Of a stretch of 64,000 nt of DNA, positions 1-10,554 are shown in pieces. Numbering within the stretch: the first letter of the stretch is position 1; each line of letters opens with the position of its first letter. The notes under the pieces are model-generated. The model saw only the letters and a list, made by a program, of their open reading frames with translations, was not told the DNA's origin and did no database searches. The stretch comes from Tessaracoccus coleopterorum. Its GTDB lineage: Bacteria; Actinomycetota; Actinomycetes; Propionibacteriales; Propionibacteriaceae. The DNA lies in contig NZ_JAANIJ010000001.1 in assembly GCF_011174705.1 (NCBI RefSeq), positions 2,232,001 through 2,296,000 of the forward strand, read 5' to 3'. The position numbers and the translations under genes were made by a program.

Positions 1-779
1 CCGTCACGGTCGCCGACTCCGAGGGCAACGAGGCGACCGTGTCGTTCACGATCACGGTCACCGAGGCGCCTGTCGTCGACACCGACGCCCCGGGCATCGA
101 GAAGATCGCCGACCAGGCCGTCAAGGTCGGGGCCGACTTCACGCTCCAGGTCAAGGCCACCGACGCCTCCAAGCCGCTGGCCTACTCGGCCACCGGTCTG
201 CCTGCGGGCCTGAAGATCGACGCCGCAACCGGTGTGATCTCGGGCAGGGCGACCAAGCCGGGCAACAACAAGGTCGTCGTGACCGTCACCGACGCACAGG
301 GCAACCTGGCCTCTGTCGAGTTCAAGCTCAAGGTCGAGAACCAGAACAAGCCGAGCTTCGAGCGGACCGCGCCCTACACGCTGGCCGGGTTCCACAAGGT
401 CAACGGTCGGGACTGGTTCACCAAGTGTGAGAACTACTCGCAGACGCAGCGCTGCCGCACCGACATCTGGGCCTCGACCGTCGTCAAGACGGGTAAGGGC
501 TTCGAGGTCAGGAAGGCGTGGGTGTTCAACAACCTCACCTACCTGCCCTACATGTTGCGCGGGCAGTGGGCCGCCAACAACCTGGGCTACACGAACCAGT
601 GGACCGCAGCCGACGGCCGCAGGTGGAAGACGGAGTGCGACACCACCAACACGGGTGGCAACGGATGCCGCAGCTACGCGATGACCACGGTCGTCTCGGC
701 AACCCCGAAGCGTGGGGGTGGCTACACCTTCTCGCAGTCCAACCAGTGGGTGTTCAACAACATCGTGATGTTCCGCTGA
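1..779 (+). CDS. Secreted cell-surface protein, C-terminal part (gene starts before the window)
   Basis: The reading frame is open from base 3, so the gene begins upstream. What is visible is one putative-Ig (He_PIG-like) repeat, recognisable by the phrase YSATGLPAGLKIDAATGVIS near 180-245, preceded by the end of another repeat (FTITVTEAP). After it comes a two-unit cysteine module: unit 1 NGRDWFTKCENY...CRTDIW...WVFNNLTYLP (about 400-550) and unit 2 DGRRWKTECDT...GCRSYAM...WVFNNIVMF (about 610-775). Each unit has a pair of cysteines that could form a disulfide. The same two-unit module recurs in the secreted protein at 30974. He_PIG repeats are typical of extracellular adhesive or carbohydrate-associated proteins. 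The function of the cysteine module is unknown to me. The frame is intact throughout. Confidence 0.75.
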   Translation, partial: VTVADSEGNEATVSFTITVTEAPVVDTDAPGIEKIADQAVKVGADFTLQVKATDASKPLAYSATGLPAGLKIDAATGVISGRATKPGNNKVVVTVTDAQGNLASVEFKLKVENQNKPSFERTAPYTLAGFHKVNGRDWFTKCENYSQTQRCRTDIWASTVVKTGKGFEVRKAWVFNNLTYLPYMLRGQWAANNLGYTNQWTAADGRRWKTECDTTNTGGNGCRSYAMTTVVSATPKRGGGYTFSQSNQWVFNNIVMFR

Positions 780-806
780 CATCCCGGATGAGCTGACGCT
801 CAACAG

Positions 807-840
807 GATCGGCCCCGGCTCGTACGAGCCGGGGCCGATC
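807..840. terminator. Perfect 34-bp palindrome, bidirectional terminator
   Basis: A perfect inverted repeat (GATCGGCCCCGGCTCG and its complement meeting at a central TA-containing CGTACG) lies between the convergent secreted-protein gene and the histidine kinase gene. There is no long T tract on the plus side. It can fold on both strands, so it probably ends transcription from both genes. Confidence 0.75.
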
Positions 841-852
841 AATGTGTTCCGG

Positions 853-2293
853 TCAGCCCGCGGCGGCGACCCCGTCAGCCAGTGGGAGGGAGACCCGGAA
901 GGTCGTGAGGCCGGGGCGCGACGCGACGTCGGCCCTGCCTCCCCAGGACTCGACCATCGCCCTCACGATCGCGAGGCCGAGGCCGGTTGACGGGGCAGTC
1001 GTCGCGGCCCTCGCCTCGTCGGCCTTGGTGAACCTCTCGAACACCAACGGCAGCGTCTCCTCCGGAATGCCCGGCCCGTCGTCAGCCACCTCGATCACGG
1101 CGAGGCCGTCGACCGCACGGACGCTGGTGTGCACCTGGGTGCCGGGCGGCGTATGGGTGCGGGCATTGGACAGCAGGTTGACCATCACCTGGTGCAACTG
1201 GTCCGCGTCCGCCAACACCGTGACCTCGGACGTGGGCACATCGAGCAGCCAGCGGTGGTCGCTACTGGCGGCCTGGGCATCCGAGACGGCATTGAGCACC
1301 ACCTCGACGGCGTCGACCGGGCCGGGCTCGATCCGGGCGTCCGAGTCGAGCCGCGCCAGCAGGAGCAGGTCGTTGACGAGCTTCGACATGCGCGTCGACT
1401 CGGACTCGATGCGACCCATCGCGAACCGGGCGTCGGTGACTTCGGGGGAGCGTCGGGCCAACTCGGCGTAGCCGCGGATGGCCGCGAGCGGGTTGCGCAG
1501 TTCGTGGGAGGCGTCGGCAACGAACCGGCGCAGCTTGGTCTCGCTCGCCTCGCGGGACGCCAGGGCACCCTCCACCCGGTCGAGCATCTGGTTGAATGCC
1601 GACGACAGGCGCGTCACCTCGTTGTGCTCGGGCAGGTCCACCACGTCGACACGCGGCACCTCGACGGTTCCCCGCTCCAGTTCGAGCCTGCTCACCTCGT
1701 CCGCGGTCACCGTCAGCTCGCTCAGCTTGCGGGTCGCCCGACGCAGCACGGCCCGCGTCACCACCGCGGTGACGACCAGGGCGAGGGCGGTGAGTCCGAC
1801 GGCAAGCCGCGTCATCCAGGTCAGCGAGTTCTCCACCTTCTGGACGGGGATCCCGACCACGGCCTTACCGAACTGCGTCTGGTACGCCATCACCCGGTAA
1901 CTGCCCATCTCCGGGAGCCGGATGGTGTGGATCTCGCCGTCGGCAGGCGTCGCGTAGATCTTCTCGGACTCGGCCGTTGTCACGGTGGTCGGGATGCCCG
2001 GCTCCTCGTTCTCGCTGACGAGCAGGATCGAGCGGAGCTGCCCCGACGCGTCGGGGGCGAACATGACGGTGCCGAGGGGTTCCCCGGTGACTGGATGCCA
2101 CTGACCGGCGACGACGGCCGATCCCCCGCAACTGGTTCTGCGCCACGGCCGAGACATCCCGGTCGAGCTGGTTGTACAGGATCGTCCGCGCGGTGAGGAT
2201 CGTGCCGACGCACAGGAGGAACGCCATGCTTGCCACCACGGCGAGCAGCTTGGGCAGCAGCTGGGACGCGATGGATCCGCGGAGCGGGCTCAT
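853..2293 (-). CDS. Membrane sensor histidine kinase
   Basis: This is the sensor of a two-component system and phosphorylates the response regulator encoded just upstream. The ATG at 2293 overlaps the regulator's stop (ATGA), so the pair is translationally coupled. The order is an N-terminal membrane segment (LLAVVASMAFLLCVGTIL), an extracytoplasmic sensing region of roughly 120 residues, a second membrane segment (LAVGLTALALVVTAVV), HAMP, the HisKA H-box FVADASHELRNPLAAIRGY, then the ATPase domain with N box VNLLSNARTHTPPGT, G1 DDGPGIP, FERF and G2 GLGLAI. The length is about 480 residues. One frame break occurs in the C run near 2122-2127, joining VAQNQLRGI to VAGQWHPVTGE. The signal sensed cannot be told. 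The arrangement resembles MprB/TrcS-type actinobacterial kinases. Confidence 0.9.
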
Positions 2294-3014
2294 GACCCGA
2301 CCGGGCGCAGCACGTAGCCCGCGCCCCGCATCGTGTGGATCATGGGCTCGCGGTCGGCGTCGATCTTCTTGCGGAGGTAGGAGATGTACAACTCCACGAC
2401 ATTGGCCTGACCGCCGAAATCGTAGTTCCACACCCGGTCGAGGATCTGCGCCTTCGACAGCACCCGCTTCGGGTTGCGCATCAGGAAGCGGAGCAGCTCG
2501 AACTCGGTGGCCGTCAGATGGATCTGGGTGCCGGCGCGGGTCACCTCGTGCGAGTCCTCGTCGAGGATCAGATCCCCACCACGATCTGGGTGTCGGGGCG
2601 CACCGTCGTCGCCCCGGAGCGGCGCAGTAGGCCGCGGAGGCGTGCGATGACCTCCTCGAGCGAGAACGGCTTCGTGACGTAGTCGTCGCCCCCGGCCGTC
2701 AGGCCCGCGATCCGGTCCCGCACGCCGTCCTTCGCGGTCAGGAAGATGACGGGCACGTCCGGCTGCTCGGTGCGGATCCGACGCATCACCTCGAGCCCGT
2801 CGAAATCGGGAAGCATCATGTCGAGCACCAGCGCATCCGGCTGCACCTCGCGCGCCACCCGCACCGCCTCGTTGCCCGAGGCCGCGGTGTGCACGTCCCA
2901 CCCCTCGTAGCGCATCGCCATGGACAGCAGCTCGATGAGGCTCGGCTCGTCGTCGACCGTGAGGATGCGGATGGGGGTGCCGTCGGGACGGCTGAGGGTG
3001 TCGCTGGTGGCCAT
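2290..3014 (-). CDS. OmpR-family response regulator
   Basis: This is a transcription factor of about 241 residues. The receiver domain (residues about 16-130) has the acidic pocket TVDDEP, the phospho-acceptor Asp in LDMMLPDFDG, and the conserved Lys in VTKPFSLEE. The C-terminal winged helix (about 145-240) has HLTATEFELLRFLMRNP and VVELYISYLRKKID, the usual OmpR/PhoB signature. It is the first gene of the pair and its stop overlaps the kinase start by 4 bp. One frame break near 2575 (CCCC run) lies in the linker between receiver and winged helix and does not touch a motif. The regulon is not known. The closest well-known types are MprA, TrcR and PrrA. Confidence 0.92.
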
Positions 3015-3047
3015 GGCACTACTGTGGCACCTCTCCAGCGGTGGAGG

Positions 3048-3542
3048 CTATGGATTGCCTGTGCAGAACCTGTGAGGGTCAGCCCGCGTAGCGGGGTCCT
3101 CACCGATCAGGTCGCGGGACTCCGCGGAGGGCCGGATGAAGAGGTGGTCCAGCCCGGCCCTGCCGGAGCCGAAGGCCAGCAGCAGGAGGCCGAGCGCCGC
3201 GAGGATCGCGTTGTACTCCCAGCCGCCGTCGCCCACGTAGAAGCCGGCGCCCTGTTTGGTGGTGAGGATGATGGCGGCATTCATCACCACCATGCCGAGG
3301 CCCACCAGCGGCGTCGCGAGGCCGAAGGCGAGCAGGACCCCACCCACAAGCTCGAAGATGACCACCGCCACGGCGAGGCCGTCGGCCGCCGGGAGGCCCG
3401 CGTCGGTCAGGATCTGGGCCTGCTTCCCGAGGCCGCCGGAACCCTGCCACCGGCTCCAACCATGGGCCACCAGGGTGACTCCTGCCACGATGCGCGCGAC
3501 CAGCAGCGCGATGTCGCGCACCGCCTTCAGGAATGCCTCCAC
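3048..3542 (-). CDS. DoxX-family membrane protein
   Basis: An intact 164-residue protein with four hydrophobic segments: IALLVARIVAGVTLVAHGW, LAVAVVIFELVGGVLLAFGL, PLVGLGMVVMNAAIILTT and YNAILAALGLLLLAFGSG. The spacing and the HGWSRW and GLATPL stretches fit the DoxX family, small inner-membrane proteins linked in some bacteria to thiol or thiosulfate redox chemistry. It lies directly downstream of the type II NADH dehydrogenase gene on the same strand with a 10-bp gap, so they are probably co-transcribed. That suggests a role around the quinone pool. The exact function is not established. Confidence 0.85.
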   Translation of the reverse strand: MEAFLKAVRDIALLVARIVAGVTLVAHGWSRWQGSGGLGKQAQILTDAGLPAADGLAVAVVIFELVGGVLLAFGLATPLVGLGMVVMNAAIILTTKQGAGFYVGDGGWEYNAILAALGLLLLAFGSGRAGLDHLFIRPSAESRDLIGEDPATRADPHRFCTGNP

Positions 3543-3552
3543 CGGTGCCTCC

Positions 3553-4911
3553 TCAGGCCTGGTCGGACTTCGGCTGAACTTCTTCGCCGTGCATCAGTCT
3601 GCCCGACACGCCCGACCCGAGTCGCTCAAGGGCCAATCTTCCGACCAGTTGCTGGTTGGTGACGACCCTCTGGAGCGTCCGTTGGTGATGAAGGTGATGG
3701 CCCAGCTCAGCAGCGTGGTGACGCGCTGCTTGAAGCCCGCGATGTAGAGCAGGTGCAGGAACAGCCACGCCACCCAGGCGATGAAGCCCGTCAGCCGGAC
3801 CTTTCCGATCATGGCGACAGCCGAGAACTTCGAGATGGTGGCCATCGATCCCTTGTCGAAGTACGAGAAGGCGCCCGGAGGGTCGGCGTGAGTGAGCCGC
3901 GCCGTGATCGTCTTCGCCGCATGGCGCGCGCCCTGGATGGCGCCCTGCGCCACGCCGGGCACCTCGGGGACGGCGGCCATGTCGCCGACCACGAACACCT
4001 CCGGGTGGCCGGGAGGGTCAGGTCGGGCTCGACGATGACGCGGTTGGTGCGGTCGAGTTCGGCGCCGGACTGCTCGGCGAGGATCTCGCCGAGTTCGCTG
4101 CCCTTCACGCCCGCGGCCCACACCTTGCACACCGCCTCGATCCGGTGGGTGCCGCCGTCCTTGTCGCGGATCTCGATGCCGTCCTCGTCGACGTTGGTGA
4201 CGATGGAGTTGAGCTCGACCTCGACGCCCAGCCTCTCGAGCACCTTCCTCGTCCGCTCGCCGAGTTCCTTCCCGAACGGGGGCAGCACCTGGGAGGCGCC
4301 GTCGACAAGGACGACGCGGGCCGTCGTGGAGTCGATGGAGCGGAACTCGTCGGCGAGTGTCGAGTTCGCCAACTCGCGGATCTGGCCCGCCATCTCCACC
4401 CCGGTCGGGCCGGCGCCGACCACGACGAAGGTCAGCAGCCTGCGACGCTCCTCCGGGTCGGTGGTGAACTCGGCGACCTCGAAGGCCTTGAAGATGCGGG
4501 CCCTGAGCTCGAGGGCGTCGTCGATGGTTTTCATGCCCGGCGCGAAGGTCGCGAACTGGTCGTTGCCGAAGTACGACTGGCCTGCCCCTGCCGCCACGAT
4601 CAGCGAGTCGTAGCCCGTCTCGTGGTAGTCGTTGTGGAAGCGCCACTTGACGACCCTGTTGGTCAGGTCGATGTCGTCGACGAGACCGAGCAGCACCTGG
4701 ACGTTGCGCTGGCGGCGCAGGATCTCGCGGGTGGCAGGGGCGATCTCGCCCTCGGACAGCACCCCGGTCGCCACCTGGTAGAGCAGGGCTGGAACAGGTG
4801 TGACGTCGTCTTCGCAATGAGCGTGACGTCGACATCGGCGTGCTTCAAGGCCTTCGCGGCGAACAACCCGCCGAACCCCGACCCGATGACGACCACGCGG
4901 TGGCGGGTCAT
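3553..4911 (-). CDS. ndh: Type II NADH:quinone oxidoreductase
   Basis: This single-subunit flavoprotein passes electrons from NADH to the quinone pool without pumping protons. The ATG at 4911 begins MTRHRVVVIGSGFGG, the FAD-binding GxGxxG. The NADH site is LLTFVVVGAGPTGVEMAGQI in the middle. A second flavin contact, EVFVVGDMAAVPEVPGVAQG, follows, and the C-terminal hydrophobic stretch FIAWVAWLFLHLLYIAGF anchors it to the membrane. The length is about 453 residues, normal for the family. Three frame breaks (near 4775, 4010 and 3680) lie in G/C runs and outside the motifs. The end LMHGEEVQPKSDQA is inferred from the last frame. DoxX follows. Together with the cytochrome bd genes at the other end of the window it could form a short non-proton-pumping respiratory chain. 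Confidence 0.9.
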
Positions 4912-5045
4912 GAGCGAGCCGCTTTCGTCTGGAGGAACGTGTCGTATCGCATTCAACCAGGGTAACCCGGCGTGCACCCCGCGCCTCAATCAGTCCGGGC
5001 CCGGCACAGTAGGCTTACCGGGCTTGAGACGAGAGATCGGACAAG

Positions 5046-6516
5046 GTGTTGAGACTGCCTTCCTGGCTGCGGACCGCGGGTCGCGGCGCGCCGACGGCCC
5101 CCTGGCTGTGGGTGCTGCTCGGCATGCTCGCGGTCGTCACGGTCATCGGGGGCTGACGGCGGACCTGCACGGATTCCTCGAGGTGCGTGCCAGCTGGTGG
5201 CGTCCACTCATCACCCTGCCCGCCGTGAGCGTGCTGCTGCTGGCCTGGTGGCAGCTGGGCCCGCGGTGGAGGCATCCGCTGGTCACGGCGGCGCTGTGGT
5301 CACTCCCGATGCTGTTCGCGCTGCCCATGCACTCCCGTGACGCCTACGCCTATGCGGCAACGGGGTGGAACGTCGCGCGGGGATCGACCCGTACGTGACG
5401 CCGCTCGGTGATGCGGGCATGCCCGGCCTCCTCGTCGGGACGCACTGGTTCGAGACGACGTCGGTGTATCCGTCGCTGTCGCTCGACTTGTTCGGGCTGC
5501 TCTCGAGGGTGACCGGTGGTGACCTCTACTGGACGCTCGTCGCGCTGCGACTTCCGAGCGTGCTCGCGCTCGTGCTGCTTGCCTGGGTGTTGCCGCGGCT
5601 GGCCCGCCGGTTCGGGCTCGACCCGCTGACCGTGCTGTGGGCGGGCCTGCTGAACCCGGTCATGCTCGTGCAACTGGTGGGAGGTGTGCACAACGACGCG
5701 CTCATGGTGGCGTTGGGCATGGCCGCCTTCCTGGCCGTCACCGACCTCGGTTGGAACGGCTGGCGTGGCCTCGTGGTCGCGGGAGTCCTGCTCGGCGTCG
5801 CGATGGGGGTCAAACAGTCGGCCGCACTCTTCGGCCTCGGGGTGGTGGCCGTGGCCTGGGGACTGCGCCGCCACCGGGGCGGCGGCTGGCTGGGTGCCGC
5901 CGATGGACGGGGCTGGCTACGCCTGGCCGCCGTCGCGGTGGTGCCTGGCCTGATCACCATCACCACCTTCCTGCTGACCTCGGTCTCGTGGGGCCTCGGC
6001 TGGCGCAATCCCACGGCGGGCAACCCCATCGGGGCCACCAGCAACGCGCCGATGTCATGGATCGCGTCGTTCCTGCGGTACCACGAGGTGTTCAGCTTCC
6101 CCGTCGCCAACGCGGTCGTGTCGACCGTGTCGACCGTCCTGATCGGCGCGCTCGTCCTCGTGCTGTGGGTATGGATCGGGCCCCGCGGCTCGGGCATCGG
6201 CCGCCCGTGGGTCTTCGCGGTGGGGGTGCTCGTCGCGTTCAATGTCGTCGGCCCGGCGCTCCAGCCCTGGTACCTGACCTGGGTGCTCCCCCTTTTCGCG
6301 TTCGTCCGCGGCCCCGCGGCGGTCAACCGCGTGTGGCTGGTGACGGTGTGTGCCTTCGCGATGCTGCCGCCGCTGCAGGACCTGCTCCCTCCCTACATCT
6401 CGATGTTCGTGGTGGCCCTTCCGCTCGGGCTCGGCTTGTCGGCGATGCGGCGGCGGGGTTCCGATCCGCTCCCGGTGTCCGACCATGGCGTCGACCCCTT
6501 CAAGACCTCGGTGTGA
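5046..6516 (+). CDS. MptB-like polyprenyl-phosphomannose-dependent mannosyltransferase
   Basis: A polytopic membrane glycosyltransferase of about 490 residues with a GTG start (VLRLPSWLR). It has many hydrophobic helices, the loop HSRDAYAYAATGWNVA...GIDPY after the first helices, and GGVHNDALMVALG, both typical of the MptB/GT87-type enzymes that extend lipomannan and related glycans from a lipid-linked mannose donor on the outer side of the membrane. Frame breaks occur at about 5148 (after VVTVIGG) and about 5380 (in GWNVARGID). Which glycan it builds here cannot be told. Other GT-C enzymes with the same fold remain possible. Confidence 0.7.
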
Positions 6517-6551
6517 TGCCCGGCGGCCCTCCCGCCACTAGGTTTGCGGGC

Positions 6552-7540
6552 ATGTCGAGTGTCCCGTGGAGCCAGCGCACCGACGATTGGGCCATCCAGG
6601 CGACGGGTCTCGTCAAGCGTTACTCGGGCCGCGCGGTCCTCAACGGGTTGAACCTCAACGTCCCCGCCGCGGCGTGCATGGCCTGCTCGGCCCCAACGGC
6701 TCCGGCAAGACAACCTCGATCCGCATCCTGCTCGGGCTCGTGCGCGCCAACGGTGGTGAAGCGCGGATCCTCGGCGAGCCCGTCCCCAAGCGGTTGCCGC
6801 AGGTGATCGACCAGGTCGGCGCCATCGTCGAATCACCCAAGTTCTCGCCCCGGATGACGGGCAGGCACAACCTCAACGTGCTGGCCGACTCGATCGGGGC
6901 GCCGTCGCGCCGGGTGAGCGAGGTGCTGCTCGAGGTGGGCCTCGCGGCCGACGCCGACCGGCACTTCACCACCTACTCGCTCGGCATGAAGCAGCGGCTG
7001 GCAATCGCGGCGACGCTTCTCAAACGACCGGAGGTGCTCATCTTCGACGAGCCGACAAATGGGCTGGACCCGGTCGGCATCCACGACATCCGGGCGACGA
7101 TGCGCGGGCTGGCGGACGCCGGGCGAACCGTGCTCGTGAGCTCGCACATCCTCTCCGAGATCGAGCAGATCGCCGACTCGGTGTCGATCATCGCGGCCGG
7201 GCAGGTGGTCGCCGAGGGCGCCATCCACGACTTCCTGAGCGACGGCGCCCCACACGTGCGGGTGCGCATCGAGCGCGCCCTCGAGGCAACCGACCTGCTC
7301 CGTGGTGTGGGCTGGCGGGTCGATGTGGACGAGACCGGGCTGAGGGTCTCCGGGCGGGAGGGGCGGGTGCCGGACGCCGCCGTGATCGCCGAGACGTTGG
7401 GGACGGCCGGGTTGTGGCCCAGTGAGCTGACCTCTGAACGGCGCAGCCTGGAGCAGGTGTTCCTGCAACTCACCTCCGGCGCCGACCTCCACGCGACCCA
7501 GGGCAGCGGATGGAGGGACGCTAGATGTTCGGGCACCTGA
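6552..7540 (+). CDS. ABC transporter ATP-binding protein
   Basis: This is the nucleotide-binding subunit of an ABC-2 type exporter, about 329 residues. Walker A is LLGPNGSGKTT, the signature is YSLGMKQRLAIAATLL, Walker B is VLIFDEPTNGLDP, and the switch His is in VLVSSHILSEIE. The C-terminal extension (about 90 residues) is typical of ABC-2 exporters. One frame break lies near 6670, between NVPA and GVHGLL, just before Walker A. The ATG is 7 nt after the hexamer TAGGTT (6539-6544), so the mRNA is probably leaderless. The next gene starts inside its last 16 bases. Substrate unknown. Confidence 0.88.
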
Positions 7541-8378
7541 TGCGCGGCGAACTCGCCCGGCTGCGCTACCGCAGACGGGCGTGGGGCAGCATGATCCTGA
7601 TGCTGGTCGCGGGCCTGCTGGCCCCGGCGGTATGGATGGAGGGCATCGCGATGCCCACCGAGGCTGATATCACCCTGGCCATGGACGAGCTGGTGAGGAT
7701 GCAGAACCAGGGCGACTGCCTCGACTGCACGTTCCGCGATCTTCTCGGCTGGCCGACCTTCGACGTCGTCGTCCGCAACAACCTCAGCGCGGCGGGGATC
7801 GCGTTCGCCTTCCTCACCTTCATGGTCGTCGTGGCCTATGTCGGGGCCGACTTCTCCTCCGGGGCCATCTCGACGCAGCTCACGTTCACCCCCAGGCGCA
7901 GCCTCGTGCTCGCCACCCGTGCGTTGGCGTGCGGCGTCCTCGGGGCGCTCCTGATGGCCGTCGGCCTGCTGACGACGACGGGGGTGACCGTCGTCGGGTA
8001 TCTGGCCACGAACGGCGTCGACTCGATCGGGGAGGCGTCAGGGCTGCTGAGGTTGCTGGGTGGGGCATCGTCTACGGCGGGCTGCTGGGTATCATCGCGG
8101 CGCTGGTGACCTTCATCATCCCCAGCACCCCGCTCGCCATGGGCGCGGCCGTCGTGGTCCTGATCGGCAACGGCTTCGTGGTCGATGAGGCCACGAGCCT
8201 CATGCAGAACGGCGAGACGTTGCTGTACCGGCTCCTGCCCGCCCAACACGGGATCGCGCTCGTCTACGACGAGTCGTCGGCTGCCACCGGCCGGGCCCTC
8301 GTCTACCACCTGGTCGTGATGGCGGTCCTGTTCGCGGTGGCCGCGTTCCTGTTCGAACGTCGGGACATCAAGGCCTGA
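7525..8378 (+). CDS. ABC-2 type transporter permease
   Basis: This is the membrane partner of the preceding ATPase, whose end it overlaps by 16 bp. The first helix MILMLVAGLLAPAVWMEG is followed by an extracytoplasmic loop with the close cysteine pair GDCLDCTF. Further helices are AFLTFMVVVAYVGADF, GVLGALLMAVGLLTTTGVTVV, IIAALVTFIIPSTPLAMGAAVVVLIG and VMAVLFAVAAFLFERRDI. The final FERRDI is usual for ABC-2 permeases of this class. One frame break occurs near 8060 (GGGG run). The length is about 285 residues. The CxxC in the outer loop could form a disulfide. Confidence 0.82.
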
Positions 8379-8431
8379 CCCGGCGCGGAAGGCCCACCGC
8401 CGTGAGGCCGCGCGACACTAGACTGCCGCCC

Positions 8432-9850
8432 ATGCGTTACGTCTCCACCCGCTCCGCCGCCCACGGCAAGCCGTTCAGCGACATTCTGCTCGAGGGGCTG
8501 TCGGCCGACGGAGGGTTGTACCTGCCCGAGTCGTACCCGGTGGTCGACGCAGCAACTCTCGATGCCTGGCGCGTCCTGCTCGCCGAGCGGGATACGCGGC
8601 CCTCGCGTTCGAGGTGATCAGCCTGTTCATCGACGACATCCCCACCGACGACCTGCGCGGCATCGTCGAGCGGGCCTACGAGCCTTCGAAGTTCATCGAC
8701 CCGGCGGTCGTGCCCGTGACGCACCTCTCAGACGGCATGTGGCTCGCGCACCTCAGCAACGGGCCGTCGGCCGCCTTCAAGGACATGGCGATGCAGCTGC
8801 TGGGTGAGCTGTTCGAGTACGAACTGGAGCGTCGCTCCGAGACCATCACCATCGTCGGGGCGACCAGCGGCGACACCGGCTCTGCCGCGGAGTATGCGCT
8901 CGGCGGGAAGCCCTCTGTGACGGTGTTCATGTTGTCACCGCTGGGCAGGATGACCCCGTTCCAGCAGGCGCAGATGTTCAGCATTGACGATCCGCGCATC
9001 GTCAACGTGGCGGTCGAGGGCGTCTTCGATGACTGCCAGGACATCGTCAAGGAACTCAACGCCGACGCCGACTTCAAGGCCCGGCACCGGCTCGGCGCCG
9101 TCAACTCGATCAACTGGGCCCGGCTGATGGCCCAGGTGGTCTACTACTTCGCCGCCTGGCTGCAGGTCTCCGACGGCGGCGCCGTCAGCTTCGCCGTCCC
9201 GTCGGGCAACTTCGGCAACATCGCCGCCGGCCACGTCGCCCGCGAGATGGGGCTGCCGATCGACCGGCTGATCCTGGCCACGAATGAGAACAACGTGCTG
9301 GAGGAGTTCTTCCGCACGGGCGTCTACCGGGTACGGGGGCCGCGGAGACCCTCGCCACCAGTTCGCCGTCGATGGACATCTCGAAGGCCTCGAACTTCGA
9401 GCGGTTCGTGTTCGACCTGCTCGGCCGCGACCACGAGCGGGTCGCCGGACTGTTCGGTCGGAGCCTCCCGGAAGACGGCTCGTTCGACCTGAGCGCCACC
9501 CCGAGTTCGCCGGACAGGGGGAGCGGTTCGGGTTCGTGGCTGGCACCTCCACGCATGCCGACCGGCTGGCCGAGATCCGTCGCGTGTTCGATGCCGACGG
9601 CGTCGTGATCGATCCGCACACCGCCGACGCGGTACACGTCGCCCGTGACGCCGATCTGCCGGGCCCGATCGTGGTGCTCGAGACGGCGCTGCCCGTGAAG
9701 TTTGCGGAGTCCATCGTCGAGGCCATCGGGCTGGTGCCGCCGGTGCCGGCCCGGTTCGAGGGGATCGAGGACCTGCCCCGTCACGTCATCGAGGTACCCG
9801 GCACCGCGGCTGCCGTGCGGGCGGTCATCGAGGAGCACGCCGCCCGGTAG
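8432..9850 (+). CDS. thrC: Threonine synthase
   Basis: A PLP enzyme that converts O-phosphohomoserine to threonine. It begins MRYVSTRSAAHGKPFSDILL, the longer (type I, about 470-residue) form of the family. The PLP-binding lysine is in GPSAAFKDMAMQ. The phosphate cup is GATSGDTGSAAEYAL, and further family motifs are VNSINWARLMAQ and VPSGNFGNIAAG. Three frame breaks (about 8592, 9338 and 9505) each fit loss of one base from a G or C run. Restoring them gives AERGYAALAFEV, VRGAAETLATSSPS and SATPEFAGQG. A hexamer TAGACT (8419-8424) lies 7 nt before the ATG, so it is probably leaderless. A perfect 16-bp stem-loop follows the stop. Confidence 0.95.
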
Positions 9851-9855
9851 GCAGC

Positions 9856-9896
9856 GCGGCACGGGTGGCGCGGGGCGTCCGCGCCACCCGTGCCGC
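9856..9896 (+). terminator. Stem-loop terminator after thrC
   Basis: A perfect 16-bp inverted repeat, GCGGCACGGGTGGCGC pairing with 9881-9896 around a 9-nt loop, begins 5 bp after the thrC stop. No T tract follows, as is common in high-GC actinobacteria. Confidence 0.75.
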
Positions 9897-9917
9897 CTCA
9901 CCCTTACTCTGGGTGGC

Positions 9918-10543
9918 ATGGATCAGAATCTCCCCGAGCCACGGATGCGGGCCAGTGACGCCGAGCGTGACCAGATCCTGACCGTGCTGCAGCGGGGCTA
10001 CGAGACCGGCCGTCTGGACCTCGCCGAGATGAAGGAACGCCAGGACCGCGCGCTCAGTGCCACCTTCCTCGACGAGCTTCCGCTCCTGATCGGTGATCTG
10101 CCGGAGGGCAGACTCCCGCCGTCCGCGACAACCCCGTGCCTGCCGCGGCCCCGTCGCACGATGTGGTGCCGGAGACGGCCCCGCGGACGCCGGTTTCTCG
10201 GCGAGCATCATGTCGGGCGGCGATCTCGTCGTGGAGTCCGGGACCCGCCGTCTGCGGAACTTCGCCTGGTGGGGCGGCAACACCTACGACCTGACCGAGG
10301 CGATGGGCCCGGGACGGATCGTCACCCTCACCCTCGACGCGGTGATGGCAGGCAGCGACATCTATGTCCCCGAAGGGTGCGGGTCATCGACCAGTCCATC
10401 GCCATCATGGCCGGCAACGACGTCTCACGCGACGCACGGGGCGACGGCTCAAACGGCACGTTGGTGCTCAAGGGCTTTCTCTGGTGGGCGGGCAACAAGG
10501 TGGCGCTGGCAGGGTCGCGACGCCGGGCCGCCGTCACCGCTGA
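9918..10543 (+). CDS. DUF1707 domain protein
   Basis: The N-terminus MDQNLPEPRMRASDAERDQI and TGRLDLAEMKERQDRAL match the DUF1707 (SHOCT-like) helical domain found at the start of many small actinobacterial proteins. The rest is a beta-rich segment, RNFAWWGGNTYDLTEAMGPGR...LDAVMAGSDIYVPEG...DQSIAIMAGNDV...GTLVLKGFLWWAGNKVAL, of the kind often called a cell-wall-active-antibiotics-response-like domain. Three frame breaks (about 10130, 10380 and 10515) are needed, and the stop at 10541-10543 assumes the last one. The hexamer TACTCT (9905-9910) is 7 nt before the ATG, so it is probably leaderless. A second DUF1707 protein is at 33807-34452. No function is established for either. Confidence 0.75.
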
Positions 10544-10554
10544 CGCGCCGGGCG

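Noticed and set aside
1129-2196. Long plus-strand frames opposite the histidine kinase and similar antisense frames elsewhere
   Set aside because: They are mirror frames of well-supported genes, rich in Arg, Gly and His, with no domain or start signal.
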